Positions 15,922-24,762 are shown, numbered from the stretch's first letter. The stretch is DNA of 64,000 nucleotides from Collinsella sp. (GCA_018381235.1 JAGZSF010000006.1:48394-112393); one strand, 5' to 3'. Numbers and translations: made by a program. The notes: generated by a model from the sequence alone, not told the origin.

Positions 15922-18222
15922 ATGTTCGCTGCCGCCATCTCGCTCGTCGGTCTTGCGGCGACCGTCTACCTTGTTTTGCGCGAGGCCAAGGCCATTCGCG
16001 CTCAGTCGGGCACCGTTGCCAAAAGCGCTCTTGGGTGGAGCGTCGCCTTCGGCCTGTTCCAGCTCTTTTTGACCATTTGGGGCGCTATTGGCCTCGTCGC
16101 GCAGAACGAGCCGCTCGCCTTCGTGATGCTCATCCTGACCAACGCCATCCTCACCGGCTGCGCTTGGGCCAGCATCGCCCGCGACCGCATCGCCCCGCGT
16201 GTCTTTGCGTTCGCCGGGCCCGACGCCCCCGCCCCCACCGGCAAGCTCGCCCGCCTGCGCGGCGCCTTTGTGGGCAAACCGCTCGTCGCCGCCGTCTTGT
16301 GCCTGCTGCTCGCCGGCGTCTTTGCGCTGCTGGGCATGGAGGTCTCGTCCAACCACGACTTTACCTGGGTCTACCCCCTGTGCATCCTGCTCGAGTGGAC
16401 CATCATCACCACGCTCATGGTCGGCCTGTTCTTCCTGTTCCAGCGCCACGGCGCAGCTCCCGCGGTCCTGGCCTTTGCCCTCTTTGTCCTGGGCATTGCC
16501 GAGTTCTTCGTCATCACGTTTAAATCCATGCCCATCCAGCCGGGCGACCTTTCGGCCATCTCCACCGCCGCTGCGGTCGCCGGCACCGGCTACACCTTCT
16601 CGATCTCGCTGTTCTGCGTGCTGTCCATGGGCTTTACCGCCATCGCCATGCTGCTGTGCGAGTACGCCGGCCTGGTGGCACCGCACCGTCAGAAGGGCGC
16701 CGCCAACGCCAAGCGCATGCTGCTCACCAACCTGCTCGTAGCGGTGCTGTGCCTGGGCGGCGTGACCGCACACGTCACGCTCATCGACTACTACAACACC
16801 CTCGGCATCACCGTCTACACCTGGCGCCCGCTCGAGAGCTACTGGCGCGAGGGCTACCTGCCCGCTTTCATTAGCGCAGCGCAGTCCATTAAGCCGCCCA
16901 AACCCGCCGACTACTCCGTCGACGATGCCAAGGCCACGCTCAAAAAGTACGCCAAGGCCTACGACAAGTCCGACGCCGCCAAGAGTGACGAGCGCACCGC
17001 CGCAAAGGAGCAGTTCGACAGCGAGAAGCCCACGGTCATCGCCATCATGAACGAGACCTTCTCGGATCTTTCGATCTACCAGAACATGCGCGCCGGCTAC
17101 GAGGGCCCGCAGTACTTTAAGAACCTGTCCAACTGCCTCAGCCGCGGTAAGCTCTACGTGAGTGCCTACGGCGGCGGCACCGCCAATACCGAGTTTGAGT
17201 TTATGACCGGCAACTCCATGGCCAACCTGGGCTCGGGCGTGTATCCGTACACCATCTACAACATGGAGACGACCGGGAACCTGGCAGAGCAGTTCAAGTC
17301 GCTCGGATATTCCACCACGGCCATGCACCCCAACCACGCAACCAACTGGAACCGCGAGAACGTGTACAAGGACTTTGGCTTTGACCAGTTCCTGTCTATC
17401 AACGACTTCCAGGGAGCCGACACCCTGCGCGGTATGGTGACCGACCAGGCGACCTACGACAAGATTCTTGAGCTGCTCGACCAGAACGCCGATCCGCAGT
17501 TTATCTTCGACGTGACCATGCAGAACCACTCGGGCTACGACACGGGCCTGCTGCCGGTCGACAAGCAGATGCACCTGAACATCGACACGACCGACCTGGA
17601 CACCAAGACCGTCGAGGACGGCACGCTCTCCGATGTCGACGAGTATGTCTCGTGCATCGAGCAGTCCGACCAGGCGCTTCGCTACTTCCTCAACGCCCTG
17701 AGCAAGCTCGACCGTAAGGTAGTCGTGGTGTTCTGGGGCGACCACCAGCCGTTCTTCCCGTCCAAGTTCAACGACAAGTGGTTTACCGGCGAGGACGATG
17801 CCACGCACCAGGAACGTCTGTGGCAGACCGACTACATCATCTGGGCCAACTACGACGTTGCCGGCTGCGACCAGACGAGCGAGGTCGACGACCTGTCCAC
17901 CAACTACCTGTCCACCCAGCTGATGCAGCTGATCGGTGCCCCGCTTTCCGACTATCAGAAGGCGCACATGACGCTGCGCGAGTCGCTGCCCGCCATCAAC
18001 TCGGTAGGCTACGAGGACGCCAGCCTGCGCTGGGCGCTCTCCTCCAACGTCACCGGTGACGACGCCGCCGCGGCAGCCGCCACCAAGGCGCGCGAGGATT
18101 ACGCCAAGATGCAGTACTACGAGATGTTCCGCGACGGCAAGAACGTCTACACCAAGCACTTCCAGACCGAGGCCAACGAGACCGACCCCAACCTGGCGCC
18201 GGGCACGACCAAGATCAAGTAG
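15922..18222 (+). CDS. LtaS-like lipoteichoic acid synthase / membrane sulfatase-fold phosphoglycerol transferase
   Basis: A 766-residue membrane enzyme. About seven hydrophobic segments in residues 1-295 anchor an extracellular sulfatase-fold domain (about 365-765). Key positions fit LtaS: a glutamate in IMNETFSD, the likely nucleophile Thr420 in YGGGTANTEFEF, and the metal motif FWGDHQPF. LtaS polymerises glycerol phosphate from phosphatidylglycerol outside the membrane; the actual polymer here is unknown. The start at 15922 is set by GAGGAG; a GTG at 15907 overlaps that site. It is followed by a terminator at 18429. Confidence 0.9.
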   Translation: MFAAAISLVGLAATVYLVLREAKAIRAQSGTVAKSALGWSVAFGLFQLFLTIWGAIGLVAQNEPLAFVMLILTNAILTGCAWASIARDRIAPRVFAFAGPDAPAPTGKLARLRGAFVGKPLVAAVLCLLLAGVFALLGMEVSSNHDFTWVYPLCILLEWTIITTLMVGLFFLFQRHGAAPAVLAFALFVLGIAEFFVITFKSMPIQPGDLSAISTAAAVAGTGYTFSISLFCVLSMGFTAIAMLLCEYAGLVAPHRQKGAANAKRMLLTNLLVAVLCLGGVTAHVTLIDYYNTLGITVYTWRPLESYWREGYLPAFISAAQSIKPPKPADYSVDDAKATLKKYAKAYDKSDAAKSDERTAAKEQFDSEKPTVIAIMNETFSDLSIYQNMRAGYEGPQYFKNLSNCLSRGKLYVSAYGGGTANTEFEFMTGNSMANLGSGVYPYTIYNMETTGNLAEQFKSLGYSTTAMHPNHATNWNRENVYKDFGFDQFLSINDFQGADTLRGMVTDQATYDKILELLDQNADPQFIFDVTMQNHSGYDTGLLPVDKQMHLNIDTTDLDTKTVEDGTLSDVDEYVSCIEQSDQALRYFLNALSKLDRKVVVVFWGDHQPFFPSKFNDKWFTGEDDATHQERLWQTDYIIWANYDVAGCDQTSEVDDLSTNYLSTQLMQLIGAPLSDYQKAHMTLRESLPAINSVGYEDASLRWALSSNVTGDDAAAAAATKAREDYAKMQYYEMFRDGKNVYTKHFQTEANETDPNLAPGTTKIK

Positions 18223-18242
18223 CTGGTCACTCATAACTGAAA

Positions 18243-18372
18243 CGTCTGTCCGGGCGGAGGCATATAAGGTTCCCTGCTCGGACAGTCCTGCGCAAGACGG
18301 GGGCCACATTAAGTGGCCCCCTTTGCGTGCGGAACTCGCGATGAACCTTATATGCCTCCGCCCGGACAGACG
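18243..18372. repeat. Rod-like palindromic element with conserved core, copy A
   Basis: Perfect 29-bp arms (18243-18271, 18344-18372) enclose 72 nt that carry the conserved core ACAGTCCTGCGCAAGACGG, a variable hairpin (GGGGGCCAC-ATTAA-GTGGCCCCC) and the block TTTGCGTGCGGAACTCGCGA. Within the core, AGTCC/GGAACT and CGCAA/TTGCG can also pair, so the element folds into one long rod. Copy B (53200-53350) shares the core but has unrelated arms and a different inner hairpin. It lies 20 bp after the LtaS-like gene. Function unknown. Confidence 0.8.
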
Positions 18373-18428
18373 CCTTGTTGTTGGAACGCGGCTTGTCATG
18401 GGGGTATCCGCTAAACATATATAAGTCG

Positions 18429-18453
18429 AAGGCCACGTCATGTGGCCTTTTTT
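18429..18453 (+). terminator. Terminator after the LtaS-like gene
   Basis: AAGGCCAC / GTGGCCTT stem followed by a run of six or more T. Confidence 0.8.
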
Positions 18454-18459
18454 GCATCC

Positions 18460-18660
18460 GGAAACCGTGTCCCAGAATTCACGTCCGGAGCGGGATGCAG
18501 TTTCCGCTTGTGGCTCCGTTGGGAAACTCCATCCCACTCCGGGCTCAAATTGTGGGTCATCGTTTCCACCAGAGCCCTCAACCGGAAACCGCATCCCATT
18601 CCAAAGGCGAATTCCGGGACACACTTTCCAAGACCCCGTCCATCCGGAAACCGTGTCCCA
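18460..18660. repeat. BIME-like array: seven alternating copies of a GGAAAC(N4)TCCCA unit
   Basis: Units at 18460-18474 (+), 18492-18505 (-), 18522-18536 (+), 18553-18567 (-), 18584-18598 (+), 18616-18629 (-) and 18646-18660 (+). The consensus is GGAAACCGTGTCCCA with variation in the centre. Orientation alternates strictly and centres are 30.5-31.5 bp apart, giving a 62-bp tandem period. The period is not a multiple of three, so it is not a coding repeat, and alternating orientation argues against CRISPR. It resembles enterobacterial BIMEs in architecture. Confidence 0.8.
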
Positions 18661-18777
18661 CTCTGAATACATCCAGCGAACGCATGCGAGCGTGTCGTCC
18701 AGGACGGTCTCGTCATCGGGGTGATGGAAAATGTCACCCCAAACACTTGCCACGGTTGCGTCCACAAGTGTCAAGAA

Positions 18778-18803
18778 AAAAGCCTCGAGAATCTCGAGGC
18801 TTT
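18778..18803 (-). terminator. Terminator of the flavodoxin gene
   Basis: AAGCCTCGAGA / TCTCGAGGCTT stem read on the minus strand and followed by a T run, 43 bp after the stop codon. Confidence 0.8.
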
Positions 18804-18845
18804 CACATTTGTATTGTTTTGCACGAAGGACCGCGAACGGCGAAG

Positions 18846-19397
18846 CTACTCGCCCAGCACGGCCTTTTTGGCGGCTGCAGCCATGTTGTCCAGATCTTCC
18901 TTGGTGGGGTGATCCTTTGCGGCGACCCAGTTATCGAGCAGCATCTTAAATCGGGCGTTGTCGGGATCTTGCTCGAGCATGGCCTCGTAGCGCTGCTTGA
19001 CCGCGGGGCCCATCTTGCCCTGGCACATCGCCCAGCCCGCAAGCTCGGCATCCCCAGCCAAATTGGAAGTTACGCGGTCGATAATCTGCTGATAGTAGCT
19101 CTGGTCGGCCCCAAAGCCGCAGGTGCCAAACAGGAACACGCGCTTGCCGTGCAAGGCGGAAAGCAACGCCGCGACCGAAGGCGTGCACGCGCCCTTGTCG
19201 CACCAAAAACCGACGAGCACCGTGTCGGCCGCGCAGGCGCCCTGCGCCTCGAGCGCAACCTGATCTGCATCCGCATCGTCGCTCAACGCCGCGGCATGGA
19301 CAAACTCAACACCCGCAGCCTGCAGCGTACGCTTGATCGCACCCGAAACCATCCTGGTATTACCGCTCTTGCTGTTAACCACCAAAGAGCACGTCAT
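18846..19397 (-). CDS. Flavodoxin-family protein
   Basis: A 183-residue flavodoxin-like protein. The N-terminal phosphate-binding loop SKSGNTRM contacts FMN in this family, and FGTCGFGAD sits where the second FMN loop is expected. A C-terminal helical tail (about 140-183) is longer than in classical flavodoxins. It probably carries electrons or acts as a small FMN oxidoreductase; the partner is not evident. The ATG at 19397 is chosen with GAGG ten bases upstream; a GTG at 19403 is an alternative. Monocistronic. Confidence 0.82.
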   Translation of the reverse strand: MTCSLVVNSKSGNTRMVSGAIKRTLQAAGVEFVHAAALSDDADADQVALEAQGACAADTVLVGFWCDKGACTPSVAALLSALHGKRVFLFGTCGFGADQSYYQQIIDRVTSNLAGDAELAGWAMCQGKMGPAVKQRYEAMLEQDPDNARFKMLLDNWVAAKDHPTKEDLDNMAAAAKKAVLGE

Positions 19398-19508
19398 AGT
19401 CACGTTGCCTCGTATCCCCCAAAACTAAAGCCACTAATGCAATTTATTAGATGAATATCTTAGTACTAACAACGCAGATGTAAACCATCTGCCGCTAATC
19501 GGTAGCCC

Positions 19509-21368
19509 CTACTGGGCAAACTGGCTGCGGTAGAGCTCGGCGTAGAAGCCGCCTGTCGCTAGCAGCTCGTCGTGCGTGCCGCGCTCGATAATCTCGCCGT
19601 CGCGCATCACCAGAATGCAGTCGGCGTTGCGGATGGTGCTCAGGCGATGCGCCACCACAAAGCTCGTACGGCCGGCCATAAGCTCGTCGAATGCCGCCTG
19701 CACCTGCAGCTCGGTGCGGGTATCGATGCTCGACGTCGCCTCGTCCAGCAGCAGAATCGCCGGGTCGGTGAGCATGACGCGCGCGATGCACAGCAGCTGT
19801 TTTTGACCCTGGCTAAACATGCCGCCGTCCTCGCCGATGACCGTATCGTAGCCGCTTGGCAGCTGCACGATAAACTTGTGCGCGTGCGCGCGCTTGGCGG
19901 CTTCGATAACCTGTTCACGCGTGGCATCCGGGCAACCGTAAGCGATATTTTCCGCCACCGTGCCCTCGAACAGCCACGTATCCTGCAGCACCATGCCAAA
20001 GGCGCGGCGCAGGCTTGCGCGCGTGTAGTCACGCGAAGACCGGCCATCGACCATGATGCGTCCGGCATCGATATCGTAAAACCGCAGCAGCAAATTGATG
20101 AGCGTTGTCTTGCCGCAGCCCGTGGGGCCGACCAGGGCAAAGCGCATGCCGGGTTTGGCCTCGATGCAGATATCCTGCAGCAGCTTGCGATCGGGCACAT
20201 AACTAAAGTCCACGTGCTCAAAGGTCACCTCGCCACGCGGGGCGGCAAGTTCCACGGCGCCCGTCGCATCGGGCTCCTGCTCGCGCGCGTCGAGCAGCGC
20301 AAACATGCGGCGTGCCGAGGCGTACGCCGTCTGGATCTGCGTAATGACGTTGGTGACCTCGTTGAACGGCTTGGTGTACTGGTTGGCGTAGGACAGGAAG
20401 ATCTGCACGCCGCCCACCGTGAGTGCCGCGGGCACGCCCGTGATCACGCCCACGCAGCCAATCACGGCCACCACGGCATAGATGATGTTATTGATAAAGC
20501 GCGTGCCGGGGTTGGAGAGCGAACCCATAAACTGCGCGCGCTCGCCCGCGGTGTAGAGCTCGGCATTGAGGGCATCGAAGCGCTGCTGAGCGTTGGGACC
20601 ATAGGCAAAGGCGTCGACAAGTTTCTGCTCGCCTACGTACTCCTCGATATGCCCACCGAGCTGCCCTTGAATACGCTGCTGTGCCGTAAAGCTTTTGTTG
20701 GAAAGCTTGGCGATAGCACCGGCTCCAAAAATGGAAAGCGGCGTGACGAGTACCACCACGAGCGTCATGGTCAGGTTGATGGAAAGCATAAACGCGAGCG
20801 TACCCACGATGGTAATAACACCGGTGAAGAGCTGTGTAAAGCCCTGCAGCAGACCGTCGCCCACCTGATCGACGTCGTTGACCACGCGACTCATGAGGTC
20901 GCCGTGGGCATGGCCGTCGATAAAGCTGAGCGGCATGCGGCTGAGCTTGTCGCTCGCCTCCACGCGCATGTCGCGCACCGTTTCGTAGGACAGGCGGTTG
21001 ACGCAATAGCCCTGCAGCCACTGAAAGGCCGCAGCACCTACGACGACAATCGCGAGCTTGGTGACAAGCGGCAGCAGCGCATCGAAGTCCACCTGTCCGG
21101 CGGCGACGATAAGGTCGATGCCCTCGCCAATGAGGATGGGCGTGTAGAGCTGCAGAATCACGGAGATGGCGGCACTCACAAACGACGCTACAAACGAAAT
21201 GCGGTGCGGGCGAACATAGCCCAGCAGGCGGCGGGTCACCGCACCCACGGGATAGCGCTCGGGATCGCCGGGCTGGCGCGGACCGTCGCCCAGGTCGTTG
21301 AGGTTATCGTTACCGGACACGTTGGCCGTCATCGTGGCGACCGAACCGGAAGAAGTATACGGATTCAT
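19509..21368 (-). CDS. ABC exporter half-transporter (consensus Walker B, degenerate signature)
   Basis: A 619-residue type IV exporter subunit: about 40-residue hydrophilic N-terminus, six transmembrane helices (about 45-330) and an ATPase domain with Walker A GPTGCGKTT, signature FSQGQKQLLCIARV and Walker B ILLLDEATSSID. The signature has SQGQ instead of SGGQ, while the catalytic Glu is present. Its partner has the opposite pattern, as in heterodimeric exporters such as LmrCD, BmrCD and TM287/288. The ATG overlaps the partner's stop region (TAGATG), with AGGAGG inside the upstream gene, so the two are co-translated. Substrate unknown. Confidence 0.92.
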   Translation of the reverse strand: MNPYTSSGSVATMTANVSGNDNLNDLGDGPRQPGDPERYPVGAVTRRLLGYVRPHRISFVASFVSAAISVILQLYTPILIGEGIDLIVAAGQVDFDALLPLVTKLAIVVVGAAAFQWLQGYCVNRLSYETVRDMRVEASDKLSRMPLSFIDGHAHGDLMSRVVNDVDQVGDGLLQGFTQLFTGVITIVGTLAFMLSINLTMTLVVVLVTPLSIFGAGAIAKLSNKSFTAQQRIQGQLGGHIEEYVGEQKLVDAFAYGPNAQQRFDALNAELYTAGERAQFMGSLSNPGTRFINNIIYAVVAVIGCVGVITGVPAALTVGGVQIFLSYANQYTKPFNEVTNVITQIQTAYASARRMFALLDAREQEPDATGAVELAAPRGEVTFEHVDFSYVPDRKLLQDICIEAKPGMRFALVGPTGCGKTTLINLLLRFYDIDAGRIMVDGRSSRDYTRASLRRAFGMVLQDTWLFEGTVAENIAYGCPDATREQVIEAAKRAHAHKFIVQLPSGYDTVIGEDGGMFSQGQKQLLCIARVMLTDPAILLLDEATSSIDTRTELQVQAAFDELMAGRTSFVVAHRLSTIRNADCILVMRDGEIIERGTHDELLATGGFYAELYRSQFAQ

Positions 21369-23213
21369 CTAGCAGCCCTCCTTTGCGCAGGCGGATGCGG
21401 GGACGGTTGGGGCGGACGCGGGCGCCGCACTCCCCTGCTGGCCCTCGAGTTCCTCGCGGCGAAGCTGCGACTGGCAAATCTCGCGATAGAGCTGGCAGCT
21501 TGCATACAGCTCGTCATGCGTGCCCAGGCCCGCAACCGAGCCGTGGTCGAGTACGCAGATCATATCGGCGTCGCGCACGGTCGAGACGCGCTGGCTCACA
21601 ATAACCGTCGTGAGCGGCAGCCCGCCCTCGGCGGCACCGCGCATGCTGCGCTCGCGAATGGCACGGCGAAGCGCCGCGTCGGTCTTAAAGTCGAGCGCCG
21701 AGGCGGAGTCGTCCATGATCAGGACCTGTGGCGAGCCCACCAGGGCGCGCGCGATGGTCAAGCGCTGGCGTTGGCCACCGCTGAAGTTCTTACCGCCCGC
21801 CTCGACCGGGGCATCGAGCCCCTGCGGCTTGTTGCGCACGAACTCGCTCGCCTGCGCCATGTCGAGCGCCGCCCAGAGATCCTCGTCGGTCGCAGCCTCG
21901 TCGCGCCAGGTCAGGTTGCTGCGGATGGTGCCGCTCACCAGCGACGCGCGCTGCGGAACGGTCGCGACCACACGGCGCAGCTGGTCGAGCGGCCAGGTGC
22001 GCACGTCGGCGCCCATCACGCTCACGCTGCCGGTGCCCGCATCGTACAGGCGCGGGATGAGCGAGACGAGCGTGGACTTACCACTGCCCGTACCGCCAAT
22101 AATGCCGAGCGTCTTGCCCAGCGGGAGCTCCAGGGTCACATCGTTGACGGCGTTGGCAGCGCCGGCGCCAAAGGAGAAGCTCGCATGGCTCAAGCTCAGC
22201 GCAGGAACTGGAGCGACATTGCCCGGCTTGGGCAGCGCGACCGACTGATTGCCCTCGTCGGTGATGCTCGGCTCGCAGTTGAGCACCTCGTTGATACGCG
22301 AAGCACTCGCGCTCGCCTTGGTAAAGACCACGACCAGGTTGGCGACGTACACGATGGAGGTCAGGGTCTGCGTCATGTAGTTCACAAACGCCATGACCTG
22401 GCCCTGCGTAAGCTCACCCACGTTGACCTGGATGCCGCCCACCCACAGGATGGCGCACACGCCCAGGTTCATCACCAAAAACGTTACGGGGTTAAGGATT
22501 GACGAGAGCTTGCCCACCGCGATGGCAGTATTGGCCTGATCGTCGGCGGCCTGGGCAAAACGCTCGCACTCGTGGTCCTCGCGTACAAAGGCGCGAACCA
22601 CGCGGGCGCCCGAAAGGCCCTCACGGCAAATGAGCGCGATGCGGTCGAGCTTTGCTTGCAGCTGCTTGTAGTACGGAATGCAGCGCGCCATGACAAACCA
22701 AAACACCAGGCCGATGGCGGGCGTGCAAATCAAAAAGATCATGCCGAGCTTAAGGTCGATGGCAAGGGCCGCGACCATGGAGCCCACCGCCAGGAAAGGC
22801 CAGCGGATGAGCATGCGCACGCCCAGCGCCACGGCGAGCTGCACCTGGTTGACGTCGTTGGTGATGCGCGTGATGAGCGACGGCGTACCAAAGCGGTCGA
22901 GCTCGGCGTAGCTCAGTTTGTTGATGTGCTCGTAGAGCGCGCCGCGAATGTCGGTGCCCATGCCCTGCGAGGTCAGCGCCGCCATCTTTTGGCAGACGAG
23001 CGTAAACGAGATGCCGATCACGGCCATGGCGGCGAGCACCATGCCGTAGTGGACGACAGCGTTCACATCGCGTGCGCCGATGCCCTTATCGATCATCTGG
23101 GCAATCACCAGCGGCGTCAGCAGGTCAAAGATCACTTCGATCAGCTTGCACGCAGGGCCAATCACCATATAGCGGCGAAACTTACCGCCAAAACGCCTGA
23201 GCAGCTCAATCAT
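21369..23213 (-). CDS. ABC exporter half-transporter (degenerate Walker B, consensus signature)
   Basis: A 614-residue exporter subunit with six membrane helices and an ATPase domain: Walker A GGTGSGKST, signature NFSGGQRQRLTIARAL, Walker B LIMDDSASALDF in which Asp replaces the catalytic Glu. Together with the downstream partner this gives one consensus and one degenerate ATP site. The start at 23213 follows AGGGAG; the frame to 23270 lacks a ribosome site. The C-terminal 35 residues are Ala/Ser-rich and end KEGC. No regulator gene is attached to this pair, unlike the paralogous pair at 32-36 kb. Confidence 0.92.
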   Translation of the reverse strand: MIELLRRFGGKFRRYMVIGPACKLIEVIFDLLTPLVIAQMIDKGIGARDVNAVVHYGMVLAAMAVIGISFTLVCQKMAALTSQGMGTDIRGALYEHINKLSYAELDRFGTPSLITRITNDVNQVQLAVALGVRMLIRWPFLAVGSMVAALAIDLKLGMIFLICTPAIGLVFWFVMARCIPYYKQLQAKLDRIALICREGLSGARVVRAFVREDHECERFAQAADDQANTAIAVGKLSSILNPVTFLVMNLGVCAILWVGGIQVNVGELTQGQVMAFVNYMTQTLTSIVYVANLVVVFTKASASASRINEVLNCEPSITDEGNQSVALPKPGNVAPVPALSLSHASFSFGAGAANAVNDVTLELPLGKTLGIIGGTGSGKSTLVSLIPRLYDAGTGSVSVMGADVRTWPLDQLRRVVATVPQRASLVSGTIRSNLTWRDEAATDEDLWAALDMAQASEFVRNKPQGLDAPVEAGGKNFSGGQRQRLTIARALVGSPQVLIMDDSASALDFKTDAALRRAIRERSMRGAAEGGLPLTTVIVSQRVSTVRDADMICVLDHGSVAGLGTHDELYASCQLYREICQSQLRREELEGQQGSAAPASAPTVPASACAKEGC

Positions 23214-23389
23214 AAAAAGGCGCTCCCTATCATCATTCACACTCAATTCGAACCATGATAGTACTGCCACCCCAAAAGACGAGTAAACAGCTCGTTATTT
23301 CTGGCGAGATTCAAGAGCAGGTAAACCGCCTGATATACTTACCTTAGTGCTACCAAGTGAGTCGCCAACCCTTGAAATGAGGTGCCGAG

Positions 23390-24439
23390 ATGAACGACAT
23401 TCTCGCAAGAAGAGCAAGACGAGCAACTATGGGCATCGCCCTTTCCGCGGCACTTGTCGCGGGAATCGCCCCCGCAACGGCGATCGCGGCAGAAATCAGC
23501 TCCCCCACCGATGCAGTCGCCTTGCAGACAGCGGCCGCGAACTCGAGCGAAACCGCGGCCACCGAAAAAGAAAAAGCGTACGCGGCCATGCAGGAAGCGC
23601 TCAAAAACCTCGAGGCCGCAAAAGACGCCGCAAGTCCCGAGAAAATTGCGAGATTCAATGATGACATTGCCCGTTTTCAAGAGCTCTGCGACAAGATGGT
23701 GGCGCAAGCCGCCGAATTGAGGGATTCCCTTCCCGCCATGCAAGCGGACGTCGATGCAGCCCAAGCCAGATACGACGAGGCCATCAACCGGGTAAGCGAG
23801 CTCCAGGCAAAATTAGACAAGAAACTTGAGGCGCTTAAGGCCCTCGAAGCACTCGGCGACGAGGAGCTTGTCGAAACTACTAAACGGCAAATAAAGCAGT
23901 TGCGCAGTGAAATCGTAACGGCAAAAGCGCAAGAAGACTCTTGCAAAACGGGGCTCCGCGAGCGCCACGACGGCCTCAAAAGGCAGGAAAGACAAGTTAA
24001 TGACTGTGAACGTGATGCAGAGAAGCATAAAGCCCATACCGACCAGTTCATAGCCTGGCGAGATGCGCTCCTCGACAATTTGAAAAAAGCGCAAACGGCC
24101 TATGACGACGCCTGCAAGGCATACGAAGAGGCGAAAGCCGCGGCAGACAAGGCCACCTCGCCCGAGATAACGAAACCGACCGAGACGACGCCCCCCTCCG
24201 GCTCAACGCAACCCGCCGAGGCGACACCGCCCGTTGCCTCATCTGCAACCGGCAAAGACGCCCTACCAAGCTCCACCAAGCAGGCGAACTCGAGCAGCGG
24301 CAAGCAAGCAAATACGACCGCTGGCAAGCTCGCGAACACGGGCGACACAGCGCCGAGCGCAATCGCACTCGCAGCAGTCGCCGCCGCAGGGCTCGGAATA
24401 ACCGCCACAGCCACACGCCGCATCAGGAACTCAAAATAG
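23390..24439 (+). CDS. Secreted coiled-coil surface protein with LANTG cell-wall anchor
   Basis: A 349-residue exported protein. Signal peptide 1-34 (RRARRATMGIA then a hydrophobic core ending AIAA), long Lys/Glu/Ala-rich coiled coil (about 55-250), Thr/Pro/Ser-rich wall-spanning linker (about 255-312) and a sorting signal: LANTG at 314-318, hydrophobic stretch, basic tail TRRIRNSK. The sortase motif is the LPxTG variant LANTG. No sortase gene is in the window. The coding sequence is more A-rich than its neighbours. The start follows GAGGTGCCGAG. Possible adhesin or wall-spacer protein; no catalytic domain is visible. Confidence 0.85.
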   Translation: MNDILARRARRATMGIALSAALVAGIAPATAIAAEISSPTDAVALQTAAANSSETAATEKEKAYAAMQEALKNLEAAKDAASPEKIARFNDDIARFQELCDKMVAQAAELRDSLPAMQADVDAAQARYDEAINRVSELQAKLDKKLEALKALEALGDEELVETTKRQIKQLRSEIVTAKAQEDSCKTGLRERHDGLKRQERQVNDCERDAEKHKAHTDQFIAWRDALLDNLKKAQTAYDDACKAYEEAKAAADKATSPEITKPTETTPPSGSTQPAEATPPVASSATGKDALPSSTKQANSSSGKQANTTAGKLANTGDTAPSAIALAAVAAAGLGITATATRRIRNSK

Positions 24440-24484
24440 CTGCCAGAGCATATCGCCTTCGCCAATCCACAAGCCCAGAGACAA

Positions 24485-24525
24485 AAAGAGGCTCGTTTCC
24501 CCAACCTAGGGAAACGAGCCTCTTT
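24485..24525 (+). terminator. Terminator of the surface-protein gene
   Basis: 17-bp arms AAAGAGGCTCGTTTCCC / GGGAAACGAGCCTCTTT, 45 bp after the stop codon. Confidence 0.85.
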
Positions 24526-24667
24526 AACTGCAAAAATTCAAGCAACAGCACCGCCGCCTCTTGAACCACATAGCCTTCAGTGCCCAGACAACACCAGCAA
24601 GCCGCATTCCGCAAGGGATAGATTTAATTAGATAAACGCGCCTTTACGGGTGATTTTTGGACGACGG

Positions 24668-24762
24668 GGCCCGACCGGCGGCGAGGTGTTTGGTAGTCGA
24701 GCGATCCCGCAGGCGAAGCCGAGGACCAGCGAGACACCAAATACCTCGCCGCCGGCCGGGCC
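24668..24762. repeat. 27-bp inverted repeat beside ffs
   Basis: Arms at 24668-24694 and 24736-24762 (GGCCCGACCGGCGGCGAGGT... and its near-perfect complement, two mismatches) enclose a 41-nt loop. It lies just past the predicted 3' end of the SRP RNA. It is non-coding; another large hairpin of unknown role. Confidence 0.7.

Noticed and set aside
18460..18660. CRISPR array
   Set aside because: Repeats alternate in orientation, are short and variable, spacers resemble each other, and no cas genes are present.
15784..18774. A 996-codon minus-strand frame across the LtaS-like gene and the repeat region
   Set aside because: Shadow of a clear gene; in the repeat region the 62-bp period breaks any coding periodicity.
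19572..22502. A 976-codon plus-strand frame across the ABC exporter genes
   Set aside because: Antisense to two genes with all ABC motifs; no start signal.
24423..24614. A 63-codon minus-strand frame beyond the surface-protein gene
   Set aside because: It runs through the terminator hairpin and has no start signal or recognisable composition.
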